A DNA stretch of 64,000 nt from Chloroflexota bacterium (GCA_016215025.1 JACRMI010000104.1:1-64000); one strand, 5' to 3'. Shown: positions 18,781 through 28,168, numbered from the stretch's first letter. The notes: a model not told the origin generated them from the letters alone. A program made the numbers and translations.

Positions 18781-19209
18781 TTAGGTTATCGTCGCCAAAA
18801 AATCACGCACCTTACACAGTTGCTCGTCGGCGTACATTCCTTGCGCTTGCGCCTTGGCGCGCGCCAAGACCAAAGCGGTTTGTCCATTCACATCTTTCGC
18901 TTTGGGATCAGCGCCAGCATCTAAGAGCGCTTTGACAATGTCCATATTGCCTGCCAGCGCCGCATACATTAACGCGGTAGTCCCTTTTTTGCTTGCCAGG
19001 TTCACATTTGCTTTTGACTCGAGCAAGAGCTTGACAGCGTCAACCCGTCCAAATTCCACTGCGTACATCAACGCCGTCATTCCTTTGTCGGCGTCTACCG
19101 TGTTGACATCCGTGCCTTGTTGGACCAACGTGCGCAGTTCCTGTACCTTGCCGTCTTTGGCAGCTTGGAGAACCGGCACCAGCGCTTGTTTCTTGTCAAA
19201 AAATCCCAT
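18781..19209 (-). CDS. Ankyrin-repeat protein
   Basis: 142 residues from the ATG at 19209, preceded by GGGAGGACACT; an upstream in-frame ATG is rejected because it lies inside the synthetase gene. Residues about 15-120 hold three to four ankyrin repeats with the pattern GxTALMYAxxxGxxDxVKxLLexGAdpn. The repeats end in an incomplete helix pair. It is cytoplasmic, without signal sequence. It follows acetyl-CoA synthetase 2 by 14 bp, so it is likely in that operon and may bind a partner protein of acetate metabolism; the partner is unknown. Confidence 0.83.
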   Translation of the reverse strand: MGFFDKKQALVPVLQAAKDGKVQELRTLVQQGTDVNTVDADKGMTALMYAVEFGRVDAVKLLLESKANVNLASKKGTTALMYAALAGNMDIVKALLDAGADPKAKDVNGQTALVLARAKAQAQGMYADEQLCKVRDFLATIT

Positions 19210-19223
19210 AGTGTCCTCCCTTT

Positions 19224-21137
19224 CTAACGTGCAATCGCCGCTCGCATCTCCGCCCACGCATGACGTGCTTCTTCCACCGACCCCTCATCCTCGATTGTGG
19301 TGATATCTCCGGGTTCTTTATCGACGACGACAGCTTTCAGCACACGCCGCATAATCTTGCCGCTGCGAGTTTTGGGTAACATATTCACAAAGTTCAATTC
19401 GCCGATCACTGCCACCGGACCCAACTCGTGGCGAACCGTATCGAACAATTCCTTCTTGAGATCGTCCGAGGGTTTGAACCCTTGCTTGAGCAAAACAAAT
19501 GCGGAAATGACTTCGCCACGCAAATCGTCGGGGCGTCCCGTCACACCGGCTTCGGCGACGGCAGGGTGCATGAGCAAAGCCGTTTCGACTTCGATGGTGC
19601 CCAAACGATGACCGGCGATTTTTATGATTTCGTCGGCGCGACCGGCAAACCACACATAACCATCTTCGTCCATCATCGCCGAGTCGCCCGAGTAGTACAG
19701 ATTCTTACCTGCGATCTTACCCCAATAGTCTTTGCCATAGCGTTCGGGTTCACCCCACAACGCCGGCGTCAAACCGGGGAACGGTCGGTTGATGACCATG
19801 ATGCCTTTTTCATTCGGCGGGAGCGGATCGCCTTCCGGTGAAACCACTTGCGCTTCGATGCCAGGGAGTGGAATCGTTGCCGAGCCAGGTTTGATCGGCA
19901 AGAGTCCCAAGCCGTACGGATTGCCAAAAATCGGACCGCCCGTTTCGGTTTGCCACATGTGATCGATGACCGGTATTTTATCCTTAAGAATTTTCTTTTG
20001 CAACCATTCCCACGCGGGCGCGTTCAACACTTCACCGGCGCAAAAGACCCGTTCGAGATATTCGTGATCGACTTTGCTGAGCGGTTCATCGCCGTAACGC
20101 ATGAGCAAGCGTACCGCCGTGGGCGAGGTGAATATTCCAGTGACGCGAAATTCTTCGATCAGCGTTGTCCAGTGCGTTTCAGGTTTTGGAAAGTCGAGCG
20201 CACCCTCAAACGCTACCGTCGTGCAACCGGTGACTAGCGGCGCATACACGATGTAACTGTGTCCCACAATCCAACCAATGTCCGAGGTTGACCACCACAC
20301 GTCGATGGGTTTCAGACCAAAGACCCACTGTCCCATGCTGTAGATATGCACTTGATAACCGCCGTGCGTATGAATTGCCAATTTCGGTTTAGCCGTGGTA
20401 CCCGAAGTCGCCAAGATAAAAGCGGGTTCATTGGATTCCATCGGAACATAATCGCTGCTTTGACCATTGCCGCACAGAATAAAATCTTCCCAGGTCATGT
20501 CACGCCCCGCTTGCATGGGAACTGCTTCGCCAGTGCGATTTAATAACACGACGCGCTCGACCACATTCGCCACGGATGCTAACGCTTCGTCGACGATGCC
20601 TTTGAGCGGAACGTTCTTGCCTTTGCGATACGTCACATCGGTTGTGAAAACTAATTTAGAACCACTCGCTTGCACGCGATCACCCAATGCTTTTGCGCCA
20701 AAGCCCGCGAACACGACCGAGTGAATCGCGCCAATGCGGACCGTTGCCAGCATCAAGATAATCGCTTCGGGACAGGTCGGCATATAGATGGTGAGGCGAT
20801 CACCTTTTTGAATGCCCATACCGCGTAATGCCGCCGCCGCCCGTTCCACTTCGCGCTTGAGTTGGGCATAGCTAAAGAGGCGACGTTCGCCGCGTTCGTT
20901 GACATAGATCAGTGCCGTGTGTCCGCCCCAACCACGCTTGACATGCTGATCCAGCGCATTGTAGGCGAGATTGGTTTGCCCCCCGCTGAACCATTTAAAT
21001 GTTGGCGGCATCCATTCGAAAACGTGCTCCCAGCGACGGAACCAGGGAAGTTTATCGGCGGCGCGTCCCCAAAATTCATCCGGATTGCCTCTGGCATCTT
21101 GCACCCATTTGCGGACCGTTGGATTTAGCGGATCCAT
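19224..21137 (-). CDS. Acetyl/acyl-CoA synthetase (AMP-forming) 2
   Basis: 637 residues from the ATG at 21137, chosen because AAGGAG lies 8 bases upstream. The longer frame to 21308 has an ATG at 21167 without a ribosome site and runs through a hairpin. It has the same organisation as Acs: ILATSGTTAKPKLAIHTHGG, MWQTETGGPIFGN, YYSGDSAMMDEDGYVWFAGR, and [14 protein letters not shown] with the regulatory lysine. It differs clearly from synthetase 1 (for example TTAKPK instead of TTGKPK), so it is not a recent copy. It could prefer propionate or acetate. It lies directly downstream of the acetate-type symporter. Confidence 0.88.
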   Translation of the reverse strand: MDPLNPTVRKWVQDARGNPDEFWGRAADKLPWFRRWEHVFEWMPPTFKWFSGGQTNLAYNALDQHVKRGWGGHTALIYVNERGERRLFSYAQLKREVERAAAALRGMGIQKGDRLTIYMPTCPEAIILMLATVRIGAIHSVVFAGFGAKALGDRVQASGSKLVFTTDVTYRKGKNVPLKGIVDEALASVANVVERVVLLNRTGEAVPMQAGRDMTWEDFILCGNGQSSDYVPMESNEPAFILATSGTTAKPKLAIHTHGGYQVHIYSMGQWVFGLKPIDVWWSTSDIGWIVGHSYIVYAPLVTGCTTVAFEGALDFPKPETHWTTLIEEFRVTGIFTSPTAVRLLMRYGDEPLSKVDHEYLERVFCAGEVLNAPAWEWLQKKILKDKIPVIDHMWQTETGGPIFGNPYGLGLLPIKPGSATIPLPGIEAQVVSPEGDPLPPNEKGIMVINRPFPGLTPALWGEPERYGKDYWGKIAGKNLYYSGDSAMMDEDGYVWFAGRADEIIKIAGHRLGTIEVETALLMHPAVAEAGVTGRPDDLRGEVISAFVLLKQGFKPSDDLKKELFDTVRHELGPVAVIGELNFVNMLPKTRSGKIMRRVLKAVVVDKEPGDITTIEDEGSVEEARHAWAEMRAAIAR

Positions 21138-21225
21138 TACAGCAACTCCTTCTTCATTCAAAGTCATAGCGCAGTGTCTTGAGAACAACTCGCGTTGCCC
21201 AAAAGACACTCCGCTCCGCGTTGGA

Positions 21226-21257
21226 TTGGCTGGGCTTGTGGGTACAAGCCCAGCCAA
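21226..21257. terminator. Strong hairpin between symporter and synthetase 2
   Basis: A 14-bp stem pairs 21226-21239 with 21244-21257 around a 4-base loop. It lies just past the symporter stop (21312) and before the synthetase start. It is not followed by a T-run and may act as an mRNA-processing or attenuation stem inside the operon. Confidence 0.5.
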
Positions 21258-21311
21258 CTCTATCCTTGCTCCTCCCTCTTCCACAAGAGAGAATACAGGA
21301 CGCTTCAAAGA

Positions 21312-23216
21312 CTATTCGGCTGGTGCAGCAGCGCCGACCACGTCAACTTCTTGCGGATGACGAACGTGATCCACAAAGTCTTGGATTTCTTTGGGTGGCG
21401 GTGCGGTTACAAGCGAGACGACGATGGTAAGTGCAAAGTTCGCGGCAGCCCCAAAGAGTCCCGCGCTCAAGTGCGAGATACCAAAAACGTTGAACGCCGG
21501 GTTGGTATAGTTGCCAAACATGTAAATGATGGTGACCGCCAAACCGCCGATGATACCGGCGATTGCGCCGGGACCATTCGCGCGCTTCCAGAAGATCCCG
21601 AGCAATATGATCGGGAAGAATGATCCCGCGGCGAGCGAGAACGCCCACGAGACCATCTGCACAATCAGAGCGAGACGTGGCATCGCAGCAAGTGCGGCAA
21701 CCGCCGCTGCGACCACGACCATAGCCTTTCCAAGATTCATGCGCGTTTGCGCTGAAGCTTTGGGATTGATGATGCGGAAGTAGAAATCGTGCGCGACCGC
21801 CGATGCGATCACGACCAGCAAACCGTCCGCCGTTGAGAGTGCGGCAGCCAGACCACCAGCGGCGACAAGTGCGGCAATCGTGTACGGCAAGCCGGCGATC
21901 TCAGGCGTGGACAACACGATCAAGTCGTTGTTGATGACGATTTCAGAGAACTGAAGCACACCGTCCTTGTTGGTGTCGGATACGGTCAGCAGACCGGTCT
22001 TGGCAAAGTTCAAGACCCAGGGCAACGGTTTGCCTTCCTTGTTCAACACCGTCGTCCAGTCTTTACCGCCATCTTGCACCGTGCCAATCTTCAAACCAAT
22101 GACATTTTGGAGAATCTCCCATCGAGAGAACGCGGCATAGGCGGGCGCAGTAAAGTATAGGAGGAAGATAAAGAACAGCGCCCAACCCACGCTTTTACGC
22201 GATTCACGAATGCTTGGCACCGTGTAATAGCGTATGAGAATGTGCGGCAGACCGGCAGTACCGATCATGAGCACGAAGGTCAACGCCATAAAGTCCCACG
22301 GCGTATTCTTCCAATCCGGAACCGTGGCTGCTTTGGGTACTTCGAGCTTGGCACCGGTCATCTGGTTAATCTGGTTGACCGCCCCGATAGCGGAGGCGTT
22401 GGAAAGCACCTCGTTATACGGTTCGATATACGGCTTGGCAATTTTTTGTTCCGTCTCCAAACGCGTAATGTTCTGCAATGCCTGACCATATGCCAATTCG
22501 GGAATGGGGAAACCGGTCAGTTTGAGCGAGAGGAAAGTGACAGGGACCAGGTAGGCAACGATGAGGATGACGTACTGCGCCACTTGCGTCCAGGTTACTG
22601 CCTTCATGCCGCCCAAGAACGAGCAGACCAACACACCCGACAAGCCAATGATCACACCCAGTTCGTACGGCACGCCGACGAAACGCGCCATGATCAAGCC
22701 GACACCGGTGACCTGTGCGGTCACATAGGTGAAGGACACGATGATCGCAGCAACGGCGGCGACACCGCGCGCCTTGTTGCCACCAAAACGCGCCCCGACA
22801 AAGTCGGGAATCGTGTACTGACCGAACTTGCGAAGGTACGGCGCAAACAAGAGGGCGAGCAGAACGTAGCCGCCTGTCCAACCCATGATGTACGCCAAAC
22901 CGTCATAGCCGAGTGCCCAGAGCGAGCCAGCCATCGAAATGAACGATGCCGCGCTCATCCAGTCCGCGCCGGTAGCCATACCATTAAAGAACCCGGGAAC
23001 CTTGCGCCCGGCGACATAGTACTCGTCAAGCACTTTGGTGCGGCTGATGATACCGATGGTGGCGTACAAGCCCATCGTCAAAATGATAAAGCACCAACCG
23101 ATAAACGCGGTGTTGAGACCGACAAAAATCTCCAACATCAACAAGGTGATGCTGAACAAGAGGAACCCGATGGTGAACAAGCCATACGCTTTGGGAAGCG
23201 TCATATTCTTAAACAT
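21312..23216 (-). CDS. Sodium:solute symporter, acetate type (VC_2705 subfamily)
   Basis: 634 residues with about 13 membrane helices. SSS-family signatures include DEYYVAGRKVPGFFNGMA, GADWMSAASFISMAG, GYVLLALLFAPYLRKFGQYTIPDFVGARF and the late helix GGLAAALSTADGLLVVIASA. It imports a carboxylate (acetate-like) with Na+ across the cytoplasmic membrane. Between helices, residues 414-425 (DTNKDGVLQFSE) form a perfect EF-hand calcium-loop pattern. It is preceded by its DUF4212 small subunit (15 bp gap) and followed by an acetyl-CoA synthetase, so transport and activation of acetate are linked. Confidence 0.9.
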   Translation of the reverse strand: MFKNMTLPKAYGLFTIGFLLFSITLLMLEIFVGLNTAFIGWCFIILTMGLYATIGIISRTKVLDEYYVAGRKVPGFFNGMATGADWMSAASFISMAGSLWALGYDGLAYIMGWTGGYVLLALLFAPYLRKFGQYTIPDFVGARFGGNKARGVAAVAAIIVSFTYVTAQVTGVGLIMARFVGVPYELGVIIGLSGVLVCSFLGGMKAVTWTQVAQYVILIVAYLVPVTFLSLKLTGFPIPELAYGQALQNITRLETEQKIAKPYIEPYNEVLSNASAIGAVNQINQMTGAKLEVPKAATVPDWKNTPWDFMALTFVLMIGTAGLPHILIRYYTVPSIRESRKSVGWALFFIFLLYFTAPAYAAFSRWEILQNVIGLKIGTVQDGGKDWTTVLNKEGKPLPWVLNFAKTGLLTVSDTNKDGVLQFSEIVINNDLIVLSTPEIAGLPYTIAALVAAGGLAAALSTADGLLVVIASAVAHDFYFRIINPKASAQTRMNLGKAMVVVAAAVAALAAMPRLALIVQMVSWAFSLAAGSFFPIILLGIFWKRANGPGAIAGIIGGLAVTIIYMFGNYTNPAFNVFGISHLSAGLFGAAANFALTIVVSLVTAPPPKEIQDFVDHVRHPQEVDVVGAAAPAE

Positions 23217-23231
23217 GTTTATGCTCCTCTC

Positions 23232-23510
23232 CTATTTATCCCGCAAGCCGTACTGGTCGTCCATCTTGTTCATGCGCCACGCATAATAAAAGATGAGCAC
23301 GACGAAGACAATCAGCGATCCCTGGCTTCCCATGTAATAGCCGAGAGGAAAGCCCGCGATGACGATTTGATTCAACTGCCAGATAAAGAGTGGCGGGACA
23401 TACGCCACTACAAACCAGATTGCCAACAGAGTAAAGATCAAGCGCAGATTCGCTTTCCAATACTCATCAAGTCGGCTCTTGGTCGAACCACCCTTGCCTT
23501 GCTCACTCAT
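23232..23510 (-). CDS. DUF4212 small subunit of the sodium:solute symporter
   Basis: 92 residues, with a ribosome site (GGAAGGAGA) before the ATG at 23510. Two membrane helices (about 22-45 and 57-77) and the family block YWKANLRLIFTLLAIW ... GFPLGYYMGSQGSLIVFV identify DUF4212. This family always accompanies the VC_2705-type symporter and is thought to be its accessory subunit. The second symporter of this window (29235-31445) carries the same sequence fused at its N-terminus, which supports physical association. Confidence 0.92.
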   Translation of the reverse strand: MSEQGKGGSTKSRLDEYWKANLRLIFTLLAIWFVVAYVPPLFIWQLNQIVIAGFPLGYYMGSQGSLIVFVVLIFYYAWRMNKMDDQYGLRDK

Positions 23511-23624
23511 GATACCTGTCTCCTTCCTTTTGGATGTTTTCCCAAGGACAAAAAATCAAATAATGCTTTGAGTTAATTTCGGACTGCGCTGAAACCACCT
23601 CCTTTTTAAATAGCTCCCGCTGGG

Positions 23625-24305
23625 TTACGCGCCAGCAATCGGTAGTAAATCCCCTAGCCGCCGCACACCATATGCTTTTAAAGCGACCAAATAACGTTGC
23701 CATAAAGACGCCGCTAGAAAAGCATCGTAAAGTGCGTGATGAGCTTCTTTGATTTCGATATCAAACTTTTGCGCGAGTGAAAACAAATTGCAATCGGTAT
23801 TTTCGTGCGCGCCATAGGCATAGCTGCCGTCCAAGGTACGATCTTGCAAATCCAACCAGTCATGTGCGCGACAAGTATCGATGAGATTATTTTGCAACCG
23901 TCGGCCCAAATGAATCTGCATATCGCGATTCAAGAATCCCCAATCAATCTGAACAAAATGCCCCACCACGATGTCGTCGCCGACAAACTCGGAAAATTCC
24001 TTTAGGATATTGCCAATGGTCGGTTGATTGGTCAGTTCAGAGGGTCGAATGCGATGCACCACGATGTTCTCGCGCTGCATGGCGCGCTCGGGATTGATCA
24101 GGCGATAAAACGTTTCGCCGACCAAGATGCGCGACCCCTGCATCCGAATCGCACTCAGCGCGATCATCGCATCGTGTTTTTTGTCCAAGCCGGTCAATTC
24201 TGAATCGATGACGACGTAACGCGCGTGATCGATGGATTGATAAAGGTCGGGTTCCCACAAACCCAAGCGCTGACGGAACCGCCGGCTTAACTCGTTAACA
24301 AGCAT
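23625..24305 (-). CDS. DnaQ-like 3'-5' exonuclease (DEDDh)
   Basis: 226 residues. Exo I is seen as VVIDSELTGLD (Asp and Glu at about 33 and 35), Exo II as VVGHFVQIDWGFLN and Exo III as HHALYDAFLAA with the DEDDh histidine. It resembles the epsilon-subunit-type exonucleases found next to DUF294 regulators and acetate symporters, rather than the replicative DnaQ. It lies 16 bp downstream of the DUF294 gene in the same operon. Its substrate could be DNA, RNA or a nucleotide signal; the linkage to a nucleotide-binding regulator is suggestive only. Confidence 0.85.
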   Translation of the reverse strand: MLVNELSRRFRQRLGLWEPDLYQSIDHARYVVIDSELTGLDKKHDAMIALSAIRMQGSRILVGETFYRLINPERAMQRENIVVHRIRPSELTNQPTIGNILKEFSEFVGDDIVVGHFVQIDWGFLNRDMQIHLGRRLQNNLIDTCRAHDWLDLQDRTLDGSYAYGAHENTDCNLFSLAQKFDIEIKEAHHALYDAFLAASLWQRYLVALKAYGVRRLGDLLPIAGA

Positions 24306-24321
24306 AGGTGAATTGGACCTG

Positions 24322-26247
24322 TTACGCCAACTGGGAAATCATATACCGATCGGAAATATCGGCTTGCCAGCGTGCAATGATTTGAAACGATTCTTTCAAA
24401 GTAGTGCGATCAATCGTCGTTAGCGAATGAGGATTTAAATAATTGTTTGGCGTCTCGCCTCCCTCGACGGCTTGCACCTGATGCCGCATTCGCAACAGCA
24501 TCAAAAATTCCAACGTGTGGATCAATTCATCCGCGCTTTCTTTCGATAGTTTGTCCGCTTTCACGAGCGCATTCAATCGCTCAGGCGTATTCGTCTCACT
24601 GATGCCATGCTCTAGCGCCAACAATCGAACGAGATCCACGATGGGTCCGGTGCCACGTTCTTTGATGTTAAAGGTGTCTTTGTGCGGACCGCTGCGTTCC
24701 AAAACAAAGTGTCGGAAGAATCCCAGCGGCGGCGTGTGTTCGACTGACAAGCGAGCCATGTGTGCCAGGAATACTCCCTTGTTGCGCGTTTGCCGCAGCA
24801 CATAGTCTTGAAGATCCGTCCCCAGTTTTTGCGTGGGACCCACCGGACGCAAATCGAAGAAAATTGTCGAGTACAAGACCTCTTGTGGTTCCGGCGTTTC
24901 GATCCATCGATAAAAGTACGATTGCCAAGTTCGAATAGGCTTGCACCATTTTGGATTGCGCGCCATATAATTGCCTGGGCACTTTGGGTATCCACATCGC
25001 TCCAACGCATCGCCGACAAAGTTAGCCAGGTCGGCGAAATATTTTTCGGCGGCAGCCGCTTGCGTTTCATTGGCGGGGTCGGCATAAATCAAGGCATTAT
25101 CCTGATCGGTCTTGAAGGTTTGCTCTTTGCGTCCTTCACTACCTAACACGAGCCAGCAATACAGCAACGGTGGTTGACCGAGCTTTTCTTCCGCCAATTG
25201 GAGCAACTTGATCGTCACGCGGTCATTGATTTCCGCAGTTACCCGCGCAATGCTGGAGGGACGCGCCCCTTCTTTGAACATGAGCGGAACGGTTTGATTG
25301 ACCCGTTGCAATGAAACGATCAGGTCTTGCAACGTCGCCTGGCGATTGATCCCCTTGGCGACGAATAACGGCGAAGACCCTTGCAACATCATCAAGTCGG
25401 TGCTGGTGATAACGCCAATGCCCTTGCCGTTTTCGGTCACTAGCAGATGATGAATGCCGCTGTTGAGCATTTTTAACAGCGCTTCAAACGCCAGGTCTTC
25501 TCGATCCACGGCTGTTACCGGCGCTGCCATGATTTTGGTGATGGGCTGCATGGGACTCAACCCATTAGCTACCACCTTGTTCCGCAAATCGCGGTCGGTG
25601 ACAATGCCGATGGGAAACCCTTTCGCGTCATTGATCAAGATACTGCTCACGTGGGCATCGCGCATGATCGCAGCGGCGCGCTGAATCGTGGTCGTGGGTG
25701 AGCAATCGATGGGCGGGCGTTTGATCAATTCACGCACCGACATGGTAAAGAGCAAGCGATCACTACCGCTTCTGACTTCGCCGTACCGTATCTCACGGAG
25801 CGCTCGCTCCAGGTAACGCTGCGCCGTGATTTGCAAAATGGCTTCGCTAAAGGGGGGATTGCGTTGCAACACCTCAACGACCAAGGGCTGCGGGAACAGA
25901 TACACCATCAGGTCTTCGGCGGCGGTGATGTTCATCTGCGTCATCGTTCCGCGCATCATCGACGTCATGCCAAAATGCTCGCCTTCGCCCCGCATATCGA
26001 TGATGATGTCGTCGCCGTTTTCTGCGTGAACGGAAACGCGGACACTGCCCTTTTGGATCACGTACAAAAATTCGGAGGGCTTGCCATCTTGCGTCAGAAT
26101 CGGCGTATCTTTAGGGATATAATCGAGCGCGCCGGCTTGTGCCAGTGTTTTTAGTTCGTCGTCAGACAAGAGATCAAATGGGTAATGCTGACGCAGAAAC
26201 CCGATGGTAAGTTCTTGAAGCATCTCGGTTTGATTTTGGACCGCCAT
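24322..26247 (-). CDS. cNMP-binding/CBS/DUF294 nucleotidyltransferase-like regulator
   Basis: 641 residues. Order: cyclic-nucleotide-binding domain (about 20-140), two CBS domains (about 170-300), a DUF294 nucleotidyltransferase domain with LGSEGRKEQTFKTDQDNALI (about 367-386, the GSxGRxEQ...TDQD active-site pattern), and a DUF294 C-terminal helical domain (about 500-640). The nucleotidyltransferase is related to GlnD-type uridylyltransferases. It probably senses nucleotides (cNMP, AMP/ATP) and modifies or controls a partner, likely the acetate uptake system encoded next. DnaQ-like exonuclease, DUF4212 and symporter genes follow, a set often seen together in other bacteria. Confidence 0.88.
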   Translation of the reverse strand: MAVQNQTEMLQELTIGFLRQHYPFDLLSDDELKTLAQAGALDYIPKDTPILTQDGKPSEFLYVIQKGSVRVSVHAENGDDIIIDMRGEGEHFGMTSMMRGTMTQMNITAAEDLMVYLFPQPLVVEVLQRNPPFSEAILQITAQRYLERALREIRYGEVRSGSDRLLFTMSVRELIKRPPIDCSPTTTIQRAAAIMRDAHVSSILINDAKGFPIGIVTDRDLRNKVVANGLSPMQPITKIMAAPVTAVDREDLAFEALLKMLNSGIHHLLVTENGKGIGVITSTDLMMLQGSSPLFVAKGINRQATLQDLIVSLQRVNQTVPLMFKEGARPSSIARVTAEINDRVTIKLLQLAEEKLGQPPLLYCWLVLGSEGRKEQTFKTDQDNALIYADPANETQAAAAEKYFADLANFVGDALERCGYPKCPGNYMARNPKWCKPIRTWQSYFYRWIETPEPQEVLYSTIFFDLRPVGPTQKLGTDLQDYVLRQTRNKGVFLAHMARLSVEHTPPLGFFRHFVLERSGPHKDTFNIKERGTGPIVDLVRLLALEHGISETNTPERLNALVKADKLSKESADELIHTLEFLMLLRMRHQVQAVEGGETPNNYLNPHSLTTIDRTTLKESFQIIARWQADISDRYMISQLA

Positions 26248-26439
26248 GCGTGTGCCCTATCCTCAATGCGTGCCTAAAAACAAAATCCAACCACGTCGCA
26301 AAACGACGCTGGTTGGTATCAGCGGTAAATGGGCAACATTCCCAAACCTAACGTCAGGTCAAAGGCGGACTGCATCGTTTCCCTCGCAGTTTGCAATCTT
26401 CGCAAACCATGCACCTTCTAAAATTTTCGAAACATTCGC

Positions 26440-26466
26440 CTAGGCGTCTATTCCACAGACGCCTAG
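26440..26466. repeat. 10-bp hairpin, possible operator
   Basis: 26440-26449 (CTAGGCGTCT) pairs with 26457-26466 around a 7-base loop, in the divergent promoter region. It could be an operator or a terminator fragment. Confidence 0.35.
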
Positions 26467-26548
26467 AAATAGGATTCGGGGGGCGAGCTAAAAAAGTTGA
26501 ATGGCGTAGCGCAAAAATCGATCGATTTGATAACGCAACCACTCATTT

Positions 26549-26576
26549 TTGCAAAACGTCGTTTACACGCTATAAT
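26549..26576 (+). promoter_or_regulatory. Sigma70-type promoter for the 169-residue membrane protein
   Basis: TTGCAA (26549-26554), a 16-base spacer, then a perfect TATAAT (26571-26576). The ATG at 26650 follows 74 bases later. Confidence 0.6.
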
Positions 26577-26649
26577 CACTTTGACAATGTCGTCTGCGAT
26601 TCATTCGACAATGTTCAATCATCCACACCCAAGGCGGGAGGCATCCACA

Positions 26650-27159
26650 ATGGAATCCGGATCTAAAATGAGCAAACGCGCGATACAGCGCACCATTCTT
26701 TTCGGGATTTTGCTCAAGGTCGTCGTGATCATCGCAAGTAATCTAATTCTCGGTGTCGTCAGTCCTACGGATGTCGCCGGCATCTGGTCGCGTTACACAC
26801 CATCGCTCGTCGCAGATGCCGTGGTCGGTGCCATGTATGTTTTTTTCCATATGCAGCGCTTGGAAGATGCAGCCCTTCGCGCTGATGTGGGAGCCAAAGG
26901 CGGCTTTATTTCATCGCTCGCCATTCACGTTATTACGGGTTTCTTGGCAATTTTCTTCGGACTCTGTGGGACCATTCTGAATCTAGGCGATCCCTCGCAC
27001 GAAGAACCCTTGACTCAGCTTGCCGTGAACCTAGGCAACTTATGGTTTTCAGAATACCGGATTGTGTTGACCAGTCGTGGAACGGCGATCTTGATTGGGG
27101 CGATGATTAGCGCAATCAGCGGCGCGCTGGTTGCTCCACTCTTGGCGCGGACGAAATAG
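26650..27159 (+). CDS. Four-helix membrane protein, unknown
   Basis: 169 residues from the ATG at 26650, chosen because GGGAGG lies 8 bases upstream; a longer frame upstream would overlap the promoter. After a basic N-terminus (SKRAIQRT), about four hydrophobic helices are seen (about 18-40, 50-70, 85-112, 145-165), with a polar loop (GDPSHEEPLTQ). No recognised family. A promoter is visible upstream, and the next gene has its own -10 box. Confidence 0.65.
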   Translation: MESGSKMSKRAIQRTILFGILLKVVVIIASNLILGVVSPTDVAGIWSRYTPSLVADAVVGAMYVFFHMQRLEDAALRADVGAKGGFISSLAIHVITGFLAIFFGLCGTILNLGDPSHEEPLTQLAVNLGNLWFSEYRIVLTSRGTAILIGAMISAISGALVAPLLARTK

Positions 27160-27208
27160 CTTCCGGATATAGCTTGGAAATGTATCTCAAAGTTATGCTG
27201 GGGTCTGC

Positions 27209-27237
27209 TTGTTTTCTCTGTGTAAGCTAGTTATAAT
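27209..27237 (+). promoter_or_regulatory. Promoter for the YwiC-like gene
   Basis: TTGTTT (27209-27214), a 17-base spacer and TATAAT (27232-27237), 26 bases before the ATG at 27264. Confidence 0.55.
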
Positions 27238-27263
27238 AGGTTTGCCAATCCATTTTCTCGGAG

Positions 27264-28112
27264 ATGAGAATGCCAAAGAAAAAGTCGACCAATTCATTCC
27301 CACCCCTTCCGCACGATCAGGTTGCCTGGATGACGTTTCTGGTTCCACTGGTGATTGGTTTAGGAGTTGGCTATGCAACCAGCGCGACCACTGCGCCAAA
27401 TGTTGGGATAGTGTTGCTTTTGTTTTGGCTTACCGCCCTGTGCTTTTTTCTCGCACGTTATCCGTTGCTGACGATTGCCAAGGCATCTAATTCAGAGAGC
27501 CAAGGTGATTCCATCTATTGGAGCGGTATCTATATTTCGATTGCACTGTTGGGCGGCATTACGCTCCTGCTAACGACCCAGCAATGGTGGCTGGCAGTAC
27601 TGGGCGTGTTCAGTAGCGTGTCGCTTGGTATCAACCTGTGGCTCGCGACGCGCCGGATGGAGACCAGTGTAGCCAGCGATTGGACCCTAGTCCTGGGGTC
27701 CGCGTTGTCCGCACCTGCAGGATATATTGCCATCGCTCGTTCCATCGATCTCGTCGCGCTGATGGTGTATCTATTAAACGTCTTGTTTCTTGGTAATATC
27801 ATGTACTATTTCAAGTTCAAAGTACGGGAACAACCGCGAGTGACCACTGCGGGGTCGGATCGCCGTGCTCGCTTGTTGGCAGCTCGCACGCCAATCCTCT
27901 ATAGTCTCACCGCCATCCTTATCGTCGCGGGCTTGATTCTCGGCGGCTGGCTTCCTGGGTTAGCTCTAGTCGCCATGCTCGTTCCGCTTCCCAAAATCGT
28001 ACTGGGTGCGCTAGAACGTCCTGTCCATGTTAATGTTCAGCACCTCGGCACGATCGAGACCTTACACTCGTTGGTTTTCTTAATGATCGTCCTGTGGGCT
28101 TTTCGTTGGTAA
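27264..28112 (+). CDS. YwiC-like multi-helix membrane protein
   Basis: 282 residues from 27264, or 280 from the second ATG at 27270. A basic, proline-containing N-terminus with HDQVAWMTFLVPLVIGLG recalls the QHGAW...P...G opening of the YwiC-like family (PF14256), and about seven to eight hydrophobic helices follow in pairs. The later part (FKVREQPR, then RLLAARTPILY and PKIVLGALERP) also fits that family's UbiA-like C-terminal half. The function of YwiC is unknown. It has its own promoter and may be co-transcribed with the pentapeptide-repeat gene 56 bp downstream. Confidence 0.6.
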   Translation: MRMPKKKSTNSFPPLPHDQVAWMTFLVPLVIGLGVGYATSATTAPNVGIVLLLFWLTALCFFLARYPLLTIAKASNSESQGDSIYWSGIYISIALLGGITLLLTTQQWWLAVLGVFSSVSLGINLWLATRRMETSVASDWTLVLGSALSAPAGYIAIARSIDLVALMVYLLNVLFLGNIMYYFKFKVREQPRVTTAGSDRRARLLAARTPILYSLTAILIVAGLILGGWLPGLALVAMLVPLPKIVLGALERPVHVNVQHLGTIETLHSLVFLMIVLWAFRW

Positions 28113-28168
28113 GCTCAGGCACACCCCGGCGCAGTTGACGACGATTGTGTCGGTGCAAGGTAGTCAAG

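Larger units (their letters stand above)
26248..26649. other. Divergent intergenic region with promoter
   Basis: About 400 bases lie between two divergent genes. It contains an inverted repeat around 26283-26315 (AACCACGTCG facing CGACGCTGGTT), a 10-bp hairpin at 26440-26466, and the promoter at 26549-26576. No protein gene is supported. Confidence 0.5.

Noticed and set aside
26497..26649. Upstream extension of the 169-residue membrane protein
   Set aside because: It would begin before the promoter at 26549-26576; the ATG at 26650 has the ribosome site.
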